Source: Lachnospiraceae bacterium (lineage in GTDB: Bacteria > Bacillota > Clostridia > Lachnospirales > Lachnospiraceae). Taken from it: a stretch of DNA of 64,000 nucleotides. Both the position numbers and the translations under genes were made by a program. Below the pieces are notes generated by a model, which saw nothing but the letters and a program-made list of their open reading frames with translations, ran no database searches and was not told the origin of the DNA. The stretch is from NCBI GenBank assembly GCA_009774245.1, contig VSNM01000022.1:9591-73590 (forward strand). The letters run 5' to 3'. Shown one piece after another: positions 9,041 through 17,646 of the stretch; within the stretch, counting starts at the first letter, position 1; each line of letters opens with the position of its first letter.

Positions 9041-9715
9041 ATGGAACAATACAAGAAGGAATTTATTGAGTTTATGGTTGACAGCGATGTGCTGAAATTT
9101 GGTGAGTTTACGTTAAAAAGCGGCAGAAAATCCCCGTTTTTCATGAACGCGGGAGCCTATGTCACCGGCTCGCAGCTCAGAAGGCTGGGAGAGTACTACG
9201 CGAAGGCAATCTATGACAACTACGGCGCGGATTTTGACGTGCTCTTTGGGCCGGCATACAAGGGGATTCCGCTCTCTGTCGCGACGGCGATCGCTTTCAG
9301 CGAGCTGTATCACAAGGAGGTCCGGTACTGTTCTAACAGAAAAGAAGTCAAAGATCACGGCGATGTGGGTATCCTTCTTGGAAGCAGCTTAAATGACGGT
9401 GACAGGGTTGTCATTATAGAGGATGTCACGACTTCCGGGAAGTCAATCGAGGAGACGTTTCCCATCTTAAGGGAACAGGCAAACGTGGATGTCGTGGGAC
9501 TGATGGTGAGCCTGAACCGGCAGGAGCGCGGCAGGACACAGCAAAATGCGCTTGCGGAGCTCCGTGAGATCTACGGTATCGAGACGGGGGCGATCGTCAC
9601 GATGGAGGAGGTTGTGGAATATTTGTATAACAAGACCTATAACGGCAGAGTGCTCATTGACGATAAGATGAAGGAAGCGATCGATGCGTATTATGCGCAG
9701 TACGGGGCGAAGTAG
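9041..9715 (+). CDS. pyrE: orotate phosphoribosyltransferase
   Basis: 224 residues from ATG 9041; GGAGGT lies 10 bases upstream, so the longer frame opening at 8984 inside pyrF is rejected. Transfers ribose-phosphate from PRPP to orotate. Visible motifs are FTLKSGRKSPFF near the N-terminus, FGPAYKGIPL, and the PRPP-binding loop VVIIEDVTTSGKS. Together with pyrF it makes UMP from orotate; the other pyrimidine genes are elsewhere. Confidence 0.95.
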   Translation: MEQYKKEFIEFMVDSDVLKFGEFTLKSGRKSPFFMNAGAYVTGSQLRRLGEYYAKAIYDNYGADFDVLFGPAYKGIPLSVATAIAFSELYHKEVRYCSNRKEVKDHGDVGILLGSSLNDGDRVVIIEDVTTSGKSIEETFPILREQANVDVVGLMVSLNRQERGRTQQNALAELREIYGIETGAIVTMEEVVEYLYNKTYNGRVLIDDKMKEAIDAYYAQYGAK

Positions 9716-9754
9716 GGAAGCTGATAATGTTTGATTTTGAAATGGAGGACTGGG

Positions 9755-9907
9755 ATGGAAGAGAGAGTATATAAGGCAATGGGACGTGCAGGCACGCTCT
9801 CAATCGTGCTGGGAGTGGTATCGATCGTCGTGGGAATGACGAGCGGCGTGATGCTTTTGATCAGCGGCGGAAGGCTTCTGGCGGGCAAATCAAAGATATT
9901 ATTTTAG
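9755..9907 (+). CDS. small single-span membrane protein (50 aa)
   Basis: ATG 9755 preceded by GGAGG at 9743-9747; stop TAG 9905-9907. The 50-residue product begins MEERVYKAMGRAG, has one long hydrophobic stretch rich in Val/Gly (TLSIVLGVVSIVVGMTSGV and on), and ends in the basic RLLAGKSKILF. The clean ribosome site, tight placement between pyrE and the next membrane-protein gene, and protein-like composition support a real gene. Function unknown. Confidence 0.7.
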   Translation: MEERVYKAMGRAGTLSIVLGVVSIVVGMTSGVMLLISGGRLLAGKSKILF

Positions 9908-9917
9908 AGGGTAGGCT

Positions 9918-9939
9918 GGGCATTTCATACGGAATGCCC
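9918..9939 (+). terminator. hairpin between two small membrane-protein genes
   Basis: GGGCATT (9918-9924) pairs with AATGCCC (9933-9939) around an 8-base loop. No real T run follows (ATTTCC), so it may be a weak terminator or an RNA-processing or stability hairpin. Confidence 0.4.
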
Positions 9940-9965
9940 ATTTCCATGGGACAAGAGGGGTGAAA

Positions 9966-10292
9966 ATGTTTCGGATTTTTGGCAGGGAAGGGTATATTTT
10001 TACAGATAAGAAAAATCCTAAGTGGGGTATCATGTCGACGATACTGGGACTGATCGCGGGTGTTTCGATCGGTCTGGCGATCCATCGGACCTACCTGAAT
10101 CAGGGAGCAGCGCTCATGCAGTATGGCGCGGTGGTGCTTCTGGCCATGTTTTACGCAGCAGCAGGGCTGGTCCTGGGGATACGTTCCCTGATGGAGAAGG
10201 ATATTTTCCGGATTTTTCCGGTTATGGGCATTTTTCTGAATGCGCTTACAGTGATAGCGAGTGGAATCATATTGTATTTAGGGGTGATTTGA
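9966..10292 (+). CDS. three-span membrane protein, DUF6142-like
   Basis: 108 residues from ATG 9966 (GAGGGG upstream); an in-frame GTG at 9960 would overlap the ribosome site. The N-terminal FTDKKNPKWGIMSTILGLIAG is followed by three hydrophobic segments at about 20-38, 48-68 and 78-102. The pattern resembles the small DUF6142 family known mainly from Lachnospiraceae; this assignment is from memory of the family. Its TGA ends one base before the ATG of the aminopeptidase gene, so translation is probably coupled. Confidence 0.65.
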   Translation: MFRIFGREGYIFTDKKNPKWGIMSTILGLIAGVSIGLAIHRTYLNQGAALMQYGAVVLLAMFYAAAGLVLGIRSLMEKDIFRIFPVMGIFLNALTVIASGIILYLGVI

Positions 10293-10293
10293 G

Positions 10294-12396
10294 ATGAAAG
10301 TTTTAAGGGAAAGATACGAGCTCTCCTGCAGCAGAATCAGCGAGATCGCTGCGGCACAGGAGGTGGCGGAGGAATACAAGGATTATTTTAAGAAGGTGGC
10401 GGAGTTTATCCTGCTGGTGGTAAAGGCCTGTGACGATAGAGACAGGCCTGCGGACATAGAAAACATAGAAATAGAAAACATAGAAATAGAAGAGCTGCGT
10501 GCGGAAAACAGGGCATTGTATGAAGATATTCTGGATGCGCGCTACGAGCAAAGCTATGCCAATCCGACCTACATCTGTGAGAAGTACGGATTGGATATGG
10601 GGAGACTTCTGGCATTTTTGTACGCGGAGATCAGGGCGATGATCCCGTATGCTTTTGAGCAGGCGCTCGAGGATCTGGTGATTCGCATGGAACTTTTTGT
10701 GGAGATCTACAATGCGTTTGCCTACACGCAGTCCGAGGCAGAGCTGCTCACCCTGCCCGAGAAGGCTGCGGTTCCAAACACAAATGACATCAGGGACACG
10801 CTGTACTGGTTTGTGAGCGACTATTCCGAGACGGCGTCCGGCAGCAGGGTGCGCAGCCTTGTCGATGCGGACTGCGACTTTGCGGTCAGGATTGTGGAGG
10901 ACAGTGATCTGAATGATCTGCGTTATCTGTACCGGTATGGCGAGTATGTGTCGCCGGATGTGGAGCGGATGGCGCAGTACCTCAATTCCCTGCCGGATGA
11001 ACGCATTCAGCTGATGGCGGATACGTACACGGAAGGTTACCGCATCGGCTTTGAGAAGGCGCATATCGATCTTGGAAAAAAGGAAACAGTCGACCTTCAC
11101 TATATGCTCGGCTTTGAGCGCGTGGTGCGGGCTGCGATCGCAAATTTCGCAAAGATGGGGTTGAAACCGACGATCTATCGCTGCGAGAACAATATTTTTG
11201 GCAAGTCCGTCGTGCGCAAAAAAGGATATTTCGGGGCGGATGCCAACAAACAATATCTGTATGACCATAAGGATGACATCGCGCTGTTTCTTGACAAAAA
11301 GCTTGTAAAGAGAAAGCTTGAGGTGCTCAGGACGGCATACGAGGCAGTGAAGGAGAAGGCGGCAGTATATGCGGGACCGGCGGTCATCGAGGTGTTTGGC
11401 GAGCATCCGTTTGCGCCGGCAGTGAAGGATGAGGCGTGCAGCCTGGATGCGGGGCAGCAGAAGCTCTCGGCGGAGTTGAAGGGGGCGTCGCAGGACATTA
11501 TCAGCAGCTATATCAACGAGGAGGAGAGAAGCTTCACGATCATCGCGTTTCCGGTTCCGAGCATCGGGGAGCGCTTTGTGGAGATTTTTGATGAGACGAT
11601 CAGGCTCAATACGCTTGATTATAAGACCTACGAGCGCATCCAGGCAACGCTTATCGATACGCTCAACAAGGCAGTGTATGTGGAGATCAAGGGGATGAAT
11701 GGCAACAGGACTGATCTGCGTGTGGCGCTTTATCCGCTGTCTGATCCCGACAGGGAGTCGATCTTTGAGAACTGTGTCGCGGATGTCAACATTCCTGTCG
11801 GCGAAGTGTTCACCTCGCCGGTGCTCGAGGGAACAAACGGAAAGCTTCACGTCAGCCGCGTATTTCTGAATGAGCTGGAGTATCATGGGCTGGAGATTGA
11901 TTTCAAGGATGGCATGATCGCGGATTACACCTGCACGAATTTTGACTCTGAGGAGAAGAATAGGGATTACATCAGGGCGAACGTGTTGTATCACTATGAT
12001 TCGCTTCCGATGGGAGAGTTTGCGATCGGTACGAACACGACGGCATACATGACGGCAAAGAAGTATGACATTGCCAATTTGTTCCCGATCTTGATCGCGG
12101 AGAAGACAGGGCCGCACTTTGCAGTCGGCGATACCTGTTATTCGAGGAGCGAGGAGGTCAAGGTCTACAATGAGGACGGGAAGGAGGTCGTGGCCAGGGA
12201 TAATTCTATCTCGGCATTGAGAAAGACAGAGCCCTCGAAGGCTTATTTTGCCTGCCACACCGACATCACGATACCGTATGACGAGCTGGGCTCCATCATC
12301 GCGTACAGCAAGGCGGGCGACGCGTACCCTATCATCGAGAACGGCAGGTTTGTGCTGGCAGGGACAGAGGAGCTGAATGAGCCCTTTGACCGCTAA
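10294..12396 (+). CDS. M29-like (AmpS/aminopeptidase T family) metallo-aminopeptidase with long N-terminal domain
   Basis: 700 residues, much longer than the roughly 370-410 residues of classic M29 enzymes. The C-terminal half carries the M29 pattern: PVGEVFTSPVLEGTNG (first Glu ligand), PMGEFAIGTN (second Glu), and GPHFAVGDTCY (His and nearby Tyr), followed by a DN and later CHTDI. The first 300 residues are a helical domain with no family I recognise. At residues about 57-67 the sequence NIEIE is repeated because a 15-base DNA unit is duplicated in tandem (10459-10488). The protein is presumably cytoplasmic, as it lacks a signal peptide. Translationally coupled to the membrane-protein gene before it. 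Family call is moderately sure; substrate unknown. Confidence 0.7.
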   Translation: MKVLRERYELSCSRISEIAAAQEVAEEYKDYFKKVAEFILLVVKACDDRDRPADIENIEIENIEIEELRAENRALYEDILDARYEQSYANPTYICEKYGLDMGRLLAFLYAEIRAMIPYAFEQALEDLVIRMELFVEIYNAFAYTQSEAELLTLPEKAAVPNTNDIRDTLYWFVSDYSETASGSRVRSLVDADCDFAVRIVEDSDLNDLRYLYRYGEYVSPDVERMAQYLNSLPDERIQLMADTYTEGYRIGFEKAHIDLGKKETVDLHYMLGFERVVRAAIANFAKMGLKPTIYRCENNIFGKSVVRKKGYFGADANKQYLYDHKDDIALFLDKKLVKRKLEVLRTAYEAVKEKAAVYAGPAVIEVFGEHPFAPAVKDEACSLDAGQQKLSAELKGASQDIISSYINEEERSFTIIAFPVPSIGERFVEIFDETIRLNTLDYKTYERIQATLIDTLNKAVYVEIKGMNGNRTDLRVALYPLSDPDRESIFENCVADVNIPVGEVFTSPVLEGTNGKLHVSRVFLNELEYHGLEIDFKDGMIADYTCTNFDSEEKNRDYIRANVLYHYDSLPMGEFAIGTNTTAYMTAKKYDIANLFPILIAEKTGPHFAVGDTCYSRSEEVKVYNEDGKEVVARDNSISALRKTEPSKAYFACHTDITIPYDELGSIIAYSKAGDAYPIIENGRFVLAGTEELNEPFDR

Positions 12397-12431
12397 AGAT
12401 GATTAAATTTGTTGAAATTTAGAATTATTTG

Positions 12432-12460
12432 TTGACGTTTGAAGGTAATGTTTGTAAACT
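12432..12460 (+). promoter_or_regulatory. promoter of the pur operon
   Basis: TTGACG (12432-12437), 17-base spacer, TAAACT (12455-12460), 47 bases before the purE start. Its position also argues against the in-frame upstream ATG at 12439 as the purE start. Confidence 0.65.
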
Positions 12461-12507
12461 ATAAGGAGCTAGAGGTAAAAGTAAAGCAAGATACTGGGAG
12501 GTTCGCT

Positions 12508-13017
12508 ATGGCACAGGTTGGTATTGTGATGGGCTCTGATTCGGATATGCCCGTCATGGCAAAGGCAGCAGATGTATTGGAGGAGCTCGGTGTTTCCTAT
12601 GAGATGAAGATTATCTCGGCGCACAGGGAGCCGGATGTGTTTTTTGAGTATGCGAGGACTGCGGAGGAGAGAGGGTTTCAGGTGATCATCGCCGGGGCGG
12701 GCATGGCAGCCCATCTGCCGGGAATGTGCGCCGCGATTTTTCCGCTACCGGTCATCGGCATTCCGATGCACACGTCATCGCTCGGCGGGCGCGATTCGCT
12801 GTATTCTATCGTGCAGATGCCGTCGGGCATTCCCGTGGCGACCGTGGCGATCAACGGCGGTGCCAATGCCGGTCTGCTCGCGGCGAAGATTCTCGCGACG
12901 TCGGACAGCAGCCTGCTTGCAAGGCTCAAGGAGTACTCCGCGAAGCTGCGGGAGCAGGTTATGGCAAAGGATGCAAGGCTGCAGGAGATCGGATATCAGG
13001 AATATCTCGGAAAATGA
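12508..13017 (+). CDS. purE: N5-carboxyaminoimidazole ribonucleotide mutase
   Basis: 169 residues from ATG 12508, with GGGAGG 6 bases upstream. Class I PurE converts N5-CAIR to CAIR in purine synthesis. Hallmarks are MGSDSDMPVM, the catalytic ISAHREPD, AGAGMAAHLPGM and GIPMHTSSLGGRDSL. It is the first gene of a purE-purM-purN-purD operon. No purK is adjacent. Confidence 0.95.
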   Translation: MAQVGIVMGSDSDMPVMAKAADVLEELGVSYEMKIISAHREPDVFFEYARTAEERGFQVIIAGAGMAAHLPGMCAAIFPLPVIGIPMHTSSLGGRDSLYSIVQMPSGIPVATVAINGGANAGLLAAKILATSDSSLLARLKEYSAKLREQVMAKDARLQEIGYQEYLGK

Positions 13018-13037
13018 TTCAGAACAGGGGGAAAACT

Positions 13038-14063
13038 ATGGATTACAAGAACGCAGGTGTGGATATTGAGGCCGGATATCAGTCGGTGGAGCTCATGAAG
13101 AAATACGTGAAGGAGACGATGCGTCCGGAAGTGCTCGGAGGGATCGGAGGCTTCTCGGGAGCTTTCTCTATGGAAAAGATCAAGAACATGGAAAAGCCGA
13201 CGCTTGTCTCAGGCACGGACGGGGTTGGTACCAAGATTAAGCTTGCCTTTTTGATGGATCGGCATGATACGGTTGGCATCGACTGTGTGGCGATGTGTGT
13301 TAATGACATTGCCTGTGCGGGCGGTGAACCATTATTTTTCCTGGATTATATTGCCTGTGGGAAGAATGAGCCGACCAAGATCGCGATGATCGTAAAGGGT
13401 GTGGCCGAAGGGTGTAAGCAGTGCGGTGCGGCGCTGATCGGCGGCGAGACAGCGGAGCATCCGGGGCTGATGCCGGAGGATGAGTACGACCTTGCGGGGT
13501 TTGCGGTGGGTGTGGTTGACGAGAAGGACCTGATCACGGGCGCAGGACTCAGGGCGGGCGATAAGCTGATCGGCATTGCGTCGAGCGGTGTGCACAGCAA
13601 CGGCTTTTCTCTGATCAGAAAAGTGTTTGAGATGACAAAGGAGAGCCTGGACACATATTACGACGAGCTGGGCGGAACACTTGGCGAGATATTGCTCAAG
13701 CCCACGATTATCTATGTAAACGCGTTAAAGAGCATCAAGGACAGCGGTGTCACGATCAAGGCGTGCAGTCACATCACGGGCGGCGGGTTTTATGAGAATG
13801 TGCCGAGAATGCTTCATGACGGCGTACATGCGGTGATCCGAAAGGACAGCTATGAGGTTCCGGCTATATTCAGGCTGCTGCAGAGCAAGGGCGGTATTGA
13901 CGAGCACATGATGTACAATACATACAACATGGGAATCGGTATGATTGTGGCGGTCGACGCAGCGGATGCAGACAGGACGATGGAGGCAGTCAGGGCAGCG
14001 GGCGAGACCTGTTATGTGATCGGTGAGATCAGGGATGGCGAAAAGGGAGTAACGATATGCTGA
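13038..14063 (+). CDS. purM: phosphoribosylformylglycinamidine cyclo-ligase
   Basis: 341 residues from ATG 13038 (AGGGGG upstream). Makes AIR from FGAM and ATP. The N-terminus MDYKNAGVDIEAGYQ and the motif SGTDGVGTK, plus GGETAEHPGLMPEDEYDLAG, are diagnostic. A much longer frame opens at 12726 inside purE, but that part has no family similarity. The last 7 bases overlap the purN start (ATGCTGA), so the two genes are translationally coupled. Confidence 0.95.
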   Translation: MDYKNAGVDIEAGYQSVELMKKYVKETMRPEVLGGIGGFSGAFSMEKIKNMEKPTLVSGTDGVGTKIKLAFLMDRHDTVGIDCVAMCVNDIACAGGEPLFFLDYIACGKNEPTKIAMIVKGVAEGCKQCGAALIGGETAEHPGLMPEDEYDLAGFAVGVVDEKDLITGAGLRAGDKLIGIASSGVHSNGFSLIRKVFEMTKESLDTYYDELGGTLGEILLKPTIIYVNALKSIKDSGVTIKACSHITGGGFYENVPRMLHDGVHAVIRKDSYEVPAIFRLLQSKGGIDEHMMYNTYNMGIGMIVAVDAADADRTMEAVRAAGETCYVIGEIRDGEKGVTIC

Positions 14064-14650
14064 GAGTGTGCGTGTGTGTATCTGGCGGTGGAACCAACCT
14101 TCAGGCGATCATGGACGCCATCGATGCGGGAACGATCACAAATGCACAGATTGTGCGGGTGATCAGCAACAATAAAGGCGCGTATGCGCTGGAGCGCGCA
14201 AGGGGTAAGGGAATTGATGCTGTGGCCGTATCACCGAAGGATTATGAGGACAGGGAACTTTTTAATGAGGCATTTCTGCAATGTGTGGATGAGGCAAAGC
14301 CTGATCTGATCGTGCTGGCAGGATTTCTGGTGGTGCTGCCGTCGGTGCTGATCAAAAAGTACGAGGGACATATTATCAACATTCATCCGGCGCTGATTCC
14401 CTCCTTCTGCGGGAAGGGGTATTACGGGCTCAGGGTGCATGAGGCGGCGCTGGCGCGCGGTGTGAAGATTACCGGCGCCACAGTGCATTTCGTTGACGAG
14501 GGGACGGACACCGGACCGATCATCCTGCAGAAGGCGGTGGAGGTGCTGCCGGGCGATACGCCCGAGATACTGCAGCGGCGTGTCATGGAGCAGGCGGAAT
14601 GGGTGATTCTGCCACAGGCAGTCAACATGATCGCGAATGGATTGGTTTGA
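14057..14650 (+). CDS. purN: phosphoribosylglycinamide formyltransferase
   Basis: 197 residues; adds the formyl group from 10-formyl-THF to GAR. SGGGTNLQAIMD binds phosphate, NIHPALIPSF contains the catalytic Asn and His, and DEGTDTGPII holds the conserved Asp. The start overlaps the purM stop by 7 bases. Length is normal. Confidence 0.95.
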   Translation: MLRVCVCVSGGGTNLQAIMDAIDAGTITNAQIVRVISNNKGAYALERARGKGIDAVAVSPKDYEDRELFNEAFLQCVDEAKPDLIVLAGFLVVLPSVLIKKYEGHIINIHPALIPSFCGKGYYGLRVHEAALARGVKITGATVHFVDEGTDTGPIILQKAVEVLPGDTPEILQRRVMEQAEWVILPQAVNMIANGLV

Positions 14651-14671
14651 GAAAGGATATAGGAGAGCGGC

Positions 14672-15946
14672 ATGAAAGTTTTAATTGTAGGAAGCGGCGG
14701 ACGGGAACATGCGATTGCCACAAGCGTGGCGAAGAGCCCGAAGGTTGACAAGATCTATTGTGCTCCCGGAAATGCAGGAATCGGACAGCTGGCGGAATGT
14801 GTGGCGATTGGCGCCATGGAGTTTGACCGGCTTGCGGCTTTCGCGAAGGAAAAGCAGATTGACCTCACGATCATCGGCATGGACGATCCGCTGGTAGGCG
14901 GTGTGGTCGACGTGTTTGAGGCGGAGGGGCTGCGGGTGTTTGGACCGCGAAAGAATGCGGCGGTTCTTGAGGGTTCCAAGGCATTTTCCAAGGATTTGAT
15001 GAAGAAGTACGACATACCGACGGCGGCGTATGAAAATTTTGACGACGCGGACAAGGCGCTGGCTTATCTGGAGACGGCGGACTTTCCGATCGTGCTGAAG
15101 GCGGATGGCCTGGCACTCGGTAAGGGCGTGCTGATCTGCAATACGCTGGAGGAGGCAAAGGCCGGCGTGCGTTCGATTATGCTGGACAAGCAGTTTGGGG
15201 CAGCGGGAAACCGCATGGTGATCGAGGAGTTTATGACAGGCCGCGAGGTATCGGTGCTGTCCTATGTAGACGGCAGGACGATCAGAACCATGACCTCCGC
15301 GCAGGATCACAAGCGCGCAAAGGACGGAGACCAGGGACTCAATACCGGCGGCATGGGAACATTTTCGCCCAGTCCGTTTTATACCGCCGAGGTGGATGAA
15401 TATTGCAGGGAGCATATTTATCAGAGGACTGTCGATGCGATGGCGGCAGAGGGACGGGAATTTAAGGGAATCATCTTCTTCGGGTTGATGCTGACGTCCA
15501 AGGGGCCAAAAGTGCTGGAGTACAATGCAAGGTTTGGCGATCCTGAGGCACAGGTAGTGCTTCCGCGCATGAAAAATGATATTATTGATGTGATGGAGGC
15601 GTGCATCGACGGCCGGCTGGACACGATTGATCTGCAGTTTGAGGACAATGCGGCGGTCTGCGTCGTGCTTGCGAGCGACGGTTATCCAGTCAGATATGAT
15701 AAGGGACTTGAGATCAGGGGACTTGAAAACTTTGAAGGCAGGGACGGTTACTATTGTTTCCACGCGGGAACAAAACTGGATGAAAATGGAAAGTTTGTCA
15801 CGAACGGAGGTCGTGTGCTGGGTGTGACTGCCAAGGGGGCAGACTTGAAAGAAGCGAGGGCAAACGCATACGCGGCGACAGAGTGGGTTGACTTTGACAA
15901 TAAATATATGCGCCATGATATCGGGAAAGCGATTGACGAGGCGTGA
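14672..15946 (+). CDS. purD: phosphoribosylamine-glycine ligase
   Basis: 424 residues, ATP-grasp enzyme that makes GAR. MKVLIVGSGGREHAIA is the standard start. The ATP-grasp core includes VLKADGLALGKGV, EEFMTGREVS, and the metal-binding EYNARFGDPE. AGGAG lies before ATG 14672. Last pur gene of the operon here; purF, purL, purB, purC and purH are absent from the window. Only 13 bases separate it from the SH3-domain gene, with no terminator between. Confidence 0.95.
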   Translation: MKVLIVGSGGREHAIATSVAKSPKVDKIYCAPGNAGIGQLAECVAIGAMEFDRLAAFAKEKQIDLTIIGMDDPLVGGVVDVFEAEGLRVFGPRKNAAVLEGSKAFSKDLMKKYDIPTAAYENFDDADKALAYLETADFPIVLKADGLALGKGVLICNTLEEAKAGVRSIMLDKQFGAAGNRMVIEEFMTGREVSVLSYVDGRTIRTMTSAQDHKRAKDGDQGLNTGGMGTFSPSPFYTAEVDEYCREHIYQRTVDAMAAEGREFKGIIFFGLMLTSKGPKVLEYNARFGDPEAQVVLPRMKNDIIDVMEACIDGRLDTIDLQFEDNAAVCVVLASDGYPVRYDKGLEIRGLENFEGRDGYYCFHAGTKLDENGKFVTNGGRVLGVTAKGADLKEARANAYAATEWVDFDNKYMRHDIGKAIDEA

Positions 15947-15959
15947 CAGGAGTATCGAT

Positions 15960-17525
15960 ATGAAAAAGAACAAAAGAAACGGAATAAAGCACATACTGGC
16001 ACTGGTATTTTTTGCCATGGTGCTGAGTATTGGGATGGTGAGCCTTGCAGATGTGCAGGGGACAGTGATCGCAAAGAGCGCAGTGATCAGGGCAGCTGCC
16101 GATCCCAACAGTGAGAAGCTTGCGAGCGTGCCGTCGGGAAAGACGATCGACATCATCAGCAAGACGTCAGGGACAGATAACAATACGTGGTATCAGGTAT
16201 ATGTCAATTCCGACACGAAGGGTTATATCAGGAGTGATCTGATCAGGGTGTCCGATGGGGCCGACATACCGACAACCCAGGGAGGAGCGGCGGCATCGTC
16301 CACTGACGTGCCGGCAACCACGACGAATCCGGTGGAGGCCAGACAGGTCACAGTCATAAGCAACAATACGAATATCAGGAAAGAAGCCTCTACCAGCTCC
16401 GAATCCATGGCAAAGGCGAACCGTGGAATGTCGTTGACAGTAGTTGGCGAGGCGACTGGCACGGACGGCAAGAAGTGGTATCAGGTAACTTTTTCTTATA
16501 ATAGCGAAGAAAAATCAGGTTATGTCCGCTCTGATCTGGTGACGACGGATAATGTTTCAAACGATCCGGCGACATCGCAGATCACAGGCGAGGAGAATCC
16601 GGGGGAGCAGCCGGCGGAAACGACACCGGAGGAGCAGCCGGCAGAGCAGCCGGAGCAGCCGGCAGAGAATCCTCCCGCTGACAATAACAATGTCACTCCG
16701 ATGCGGGTGGATGAGGTACCGTATATTATGCCGGGATTTGAACTGATCACACTCAGCGCGGATGGAGAGGAATACAATGCGTATAAAAACGGCGCGTTTC
16801 TGATTTTCTATGGACAGAAGCAGAATGGGGAACAGGGATGGTTTCTATTCGATGCGGAGAATCATATCTATCAGCGGTATGTCTATACAACAGAGGGCGT
16901 TACGCCGCCGGATGGAGGCATAGGCTCTGTGGGACTCATTCCGGTGATTGTGCTCGTAGTGATTATTGTGATACTGGTAGCAGTAGTGGGACTGCTGCTG
17001 ATCAAGATTAAGGGGCAGGATACTTCTTACAAGAGATACAAAGGCTACGACGACGACGATGACCAGGATGATGATATTGAAGACCTGGAGGATTTGGAGG
17101 ACGAAGATGACGAACCACAGCCAGTGCGGCGTCCACAGGGAGGCCAGCAGCCAAGGCATCCGCAGCCCGTTCCTTCCGGCAATGTGCCGCAGGGGCAGCC
17201 GCCGAGGCGTCCGCAAGGTCAGCAGCCGCCGAGACATCCGCAGAGCCAGCAGCCGCCAAGGCGTCAGCAGGGAAATCCCTCCAATGGCTATGCGCCGCAG
17301 GGAGGTCAGCAGCTGCCAAGACGTCCACAGGGAGGTCAGCCGGCCAACAATAATAACAATGGAGGAGGCAGACCTCAGGGAGGTCAGCAGCCACCAAGGC
17401 GTCCGCAGGGGCAGCCGCCGAGACGTCCGCAGCAGCCGCAGAATGAGAGAGGACAGGCACAAAAGGGATATAAGGCAAAGAATCTCTTAGAAGATGACGA
17501 CATGGATTTTATGGATATAGAATAA
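15960..17525 (+). CDS. membrane-anchored SH3-domain protein with Pro/Gln/Arg-rich cytoplasmic tail
   Basis: 521 residues from ATG 15960 (CAGGAG upstream); the longer frame opening at 15888 lies inside purD. Order: signal peptide (HILALVFFAMVLSIGMVSLA), bacterial SH3 domain 1 (about 36-95, VIRAAADPNSEKLASVP), SH3 domain 2 (about 125-190, TNIRKEASTSSESMAKA), a Glu/Pro linker, a small globular segment, one membrane span at about 326-352, a run of Asp/Glu, then about 140 residues of repeated RRPQGQQPP-type sequence. The SH3 part should face outside and bind peptidoglycan; the basic tail should be cytoplasmic and disordered. Function unknown; co-transcription with pur genes is probable from spacing. 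Confidence 0.8.
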   Translation: MKKNKRNGIKHILALVFFAMVLSIGMVSLADVQGTVIAKSAVIRAAADPNSEKLASVPSGKTIDIISKTSGTDNNTWYQVYVNSDTKGYIRSDLIRVSDGADIPTTQGGAAASSTDVPATTTNPVEARQVTVISNNTNIRKEASTSSESMAKANRGMSLTVVGEATGTDGKKWYQVTFSYNSEEKSGYVRSDLVTTDNVSNDPATSQITGEENPGEQPAETTPEEQPAEQPEQPAENPPADNNNVTPMRVDEVPYIMPGFELITLSADGEEYNAYKNGAFLIFYGQKQNGEQGWFLFDAENHIYQRYVYTTEGVTPPDGGIGSVGLIPVIVLVVIIVILVAVVGLLLIKIKGQDTSYKRYKGYDDDDDQDDDIEDLEDLEDEDDEPQPVRRPQGGQQPRHPQPVPSGNVPQGQPPRRPQGQQPPRHPQSQQPPRRQQGNPSNGYAPQGGQQLPRRPQGGQPANNNNNGGGRPQGGQQPPRRPQGQPPRRPQQPQNERGQAQKGYKAKNLLEDDDMDFMDIE

Positions 17526-17544
17526 TAGCACTAAAACGAAAGAA

Positions 17545-17575
17545 CTTGTCTGACAACATGTCAGGCAGGTTTTTT
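17545..17575 (+). terminator. terminator of the pur-SH3 operon
   Basis: CTTGTCTGACA (17545-17555) pairs, with two G-U pairs, to TGTCAGGCAGG (17559-17569), followed by six T. Confidence 0.85.
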
Positions 17576-17579
17576 CCTC

Positions 17580-17608
17580 TTGTACATATAGGTTTATTGT
17601 GCTATAAT
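17580..17608 (+). promoter_or_regulatory. promoter of the gntR-clpC operon
   Basis: TTGTAC (17580-17585), 17-base spacer, TATAAT (17603-17608), 39 bases before the regulator start. No CtsR heptad repeat or CIRCE-like inverted repeat is visible around it. Confidence 0.75.
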
Positions 17609-17646
17609 TCATATAACAGCAGGTAAATGGAAGGAGCGTGGTGTGA

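Noticed and set aside
10303..12258. Very long open frame on the minus strand (over 600 codons) opposite the aminopeptidase
   Set aside because: It is a shadow of codon bias in the plus-strand gene; the same is seen opposite purD (14681-16183), the kinase (1837-2676, 2686-4065) and pcrA (45743-47020). The products look like His/Leu/Arg-rich noise.
12726..13037. In-frame extension of purM into purE
   Set aside because: PurM homologues begin at the MDYKNAGVDIEAG segment; ATG 13038 has its own ribosome site, and the extension is a frame-shifted reading of purE.
17140..17450. Repetitive DNA in the SH3-protein tail as a separate repeat element
   Set aside because: The repeats follow codon units for Pro/Gln/Arg and stay in frame, so they are coding low-complexity sequence.
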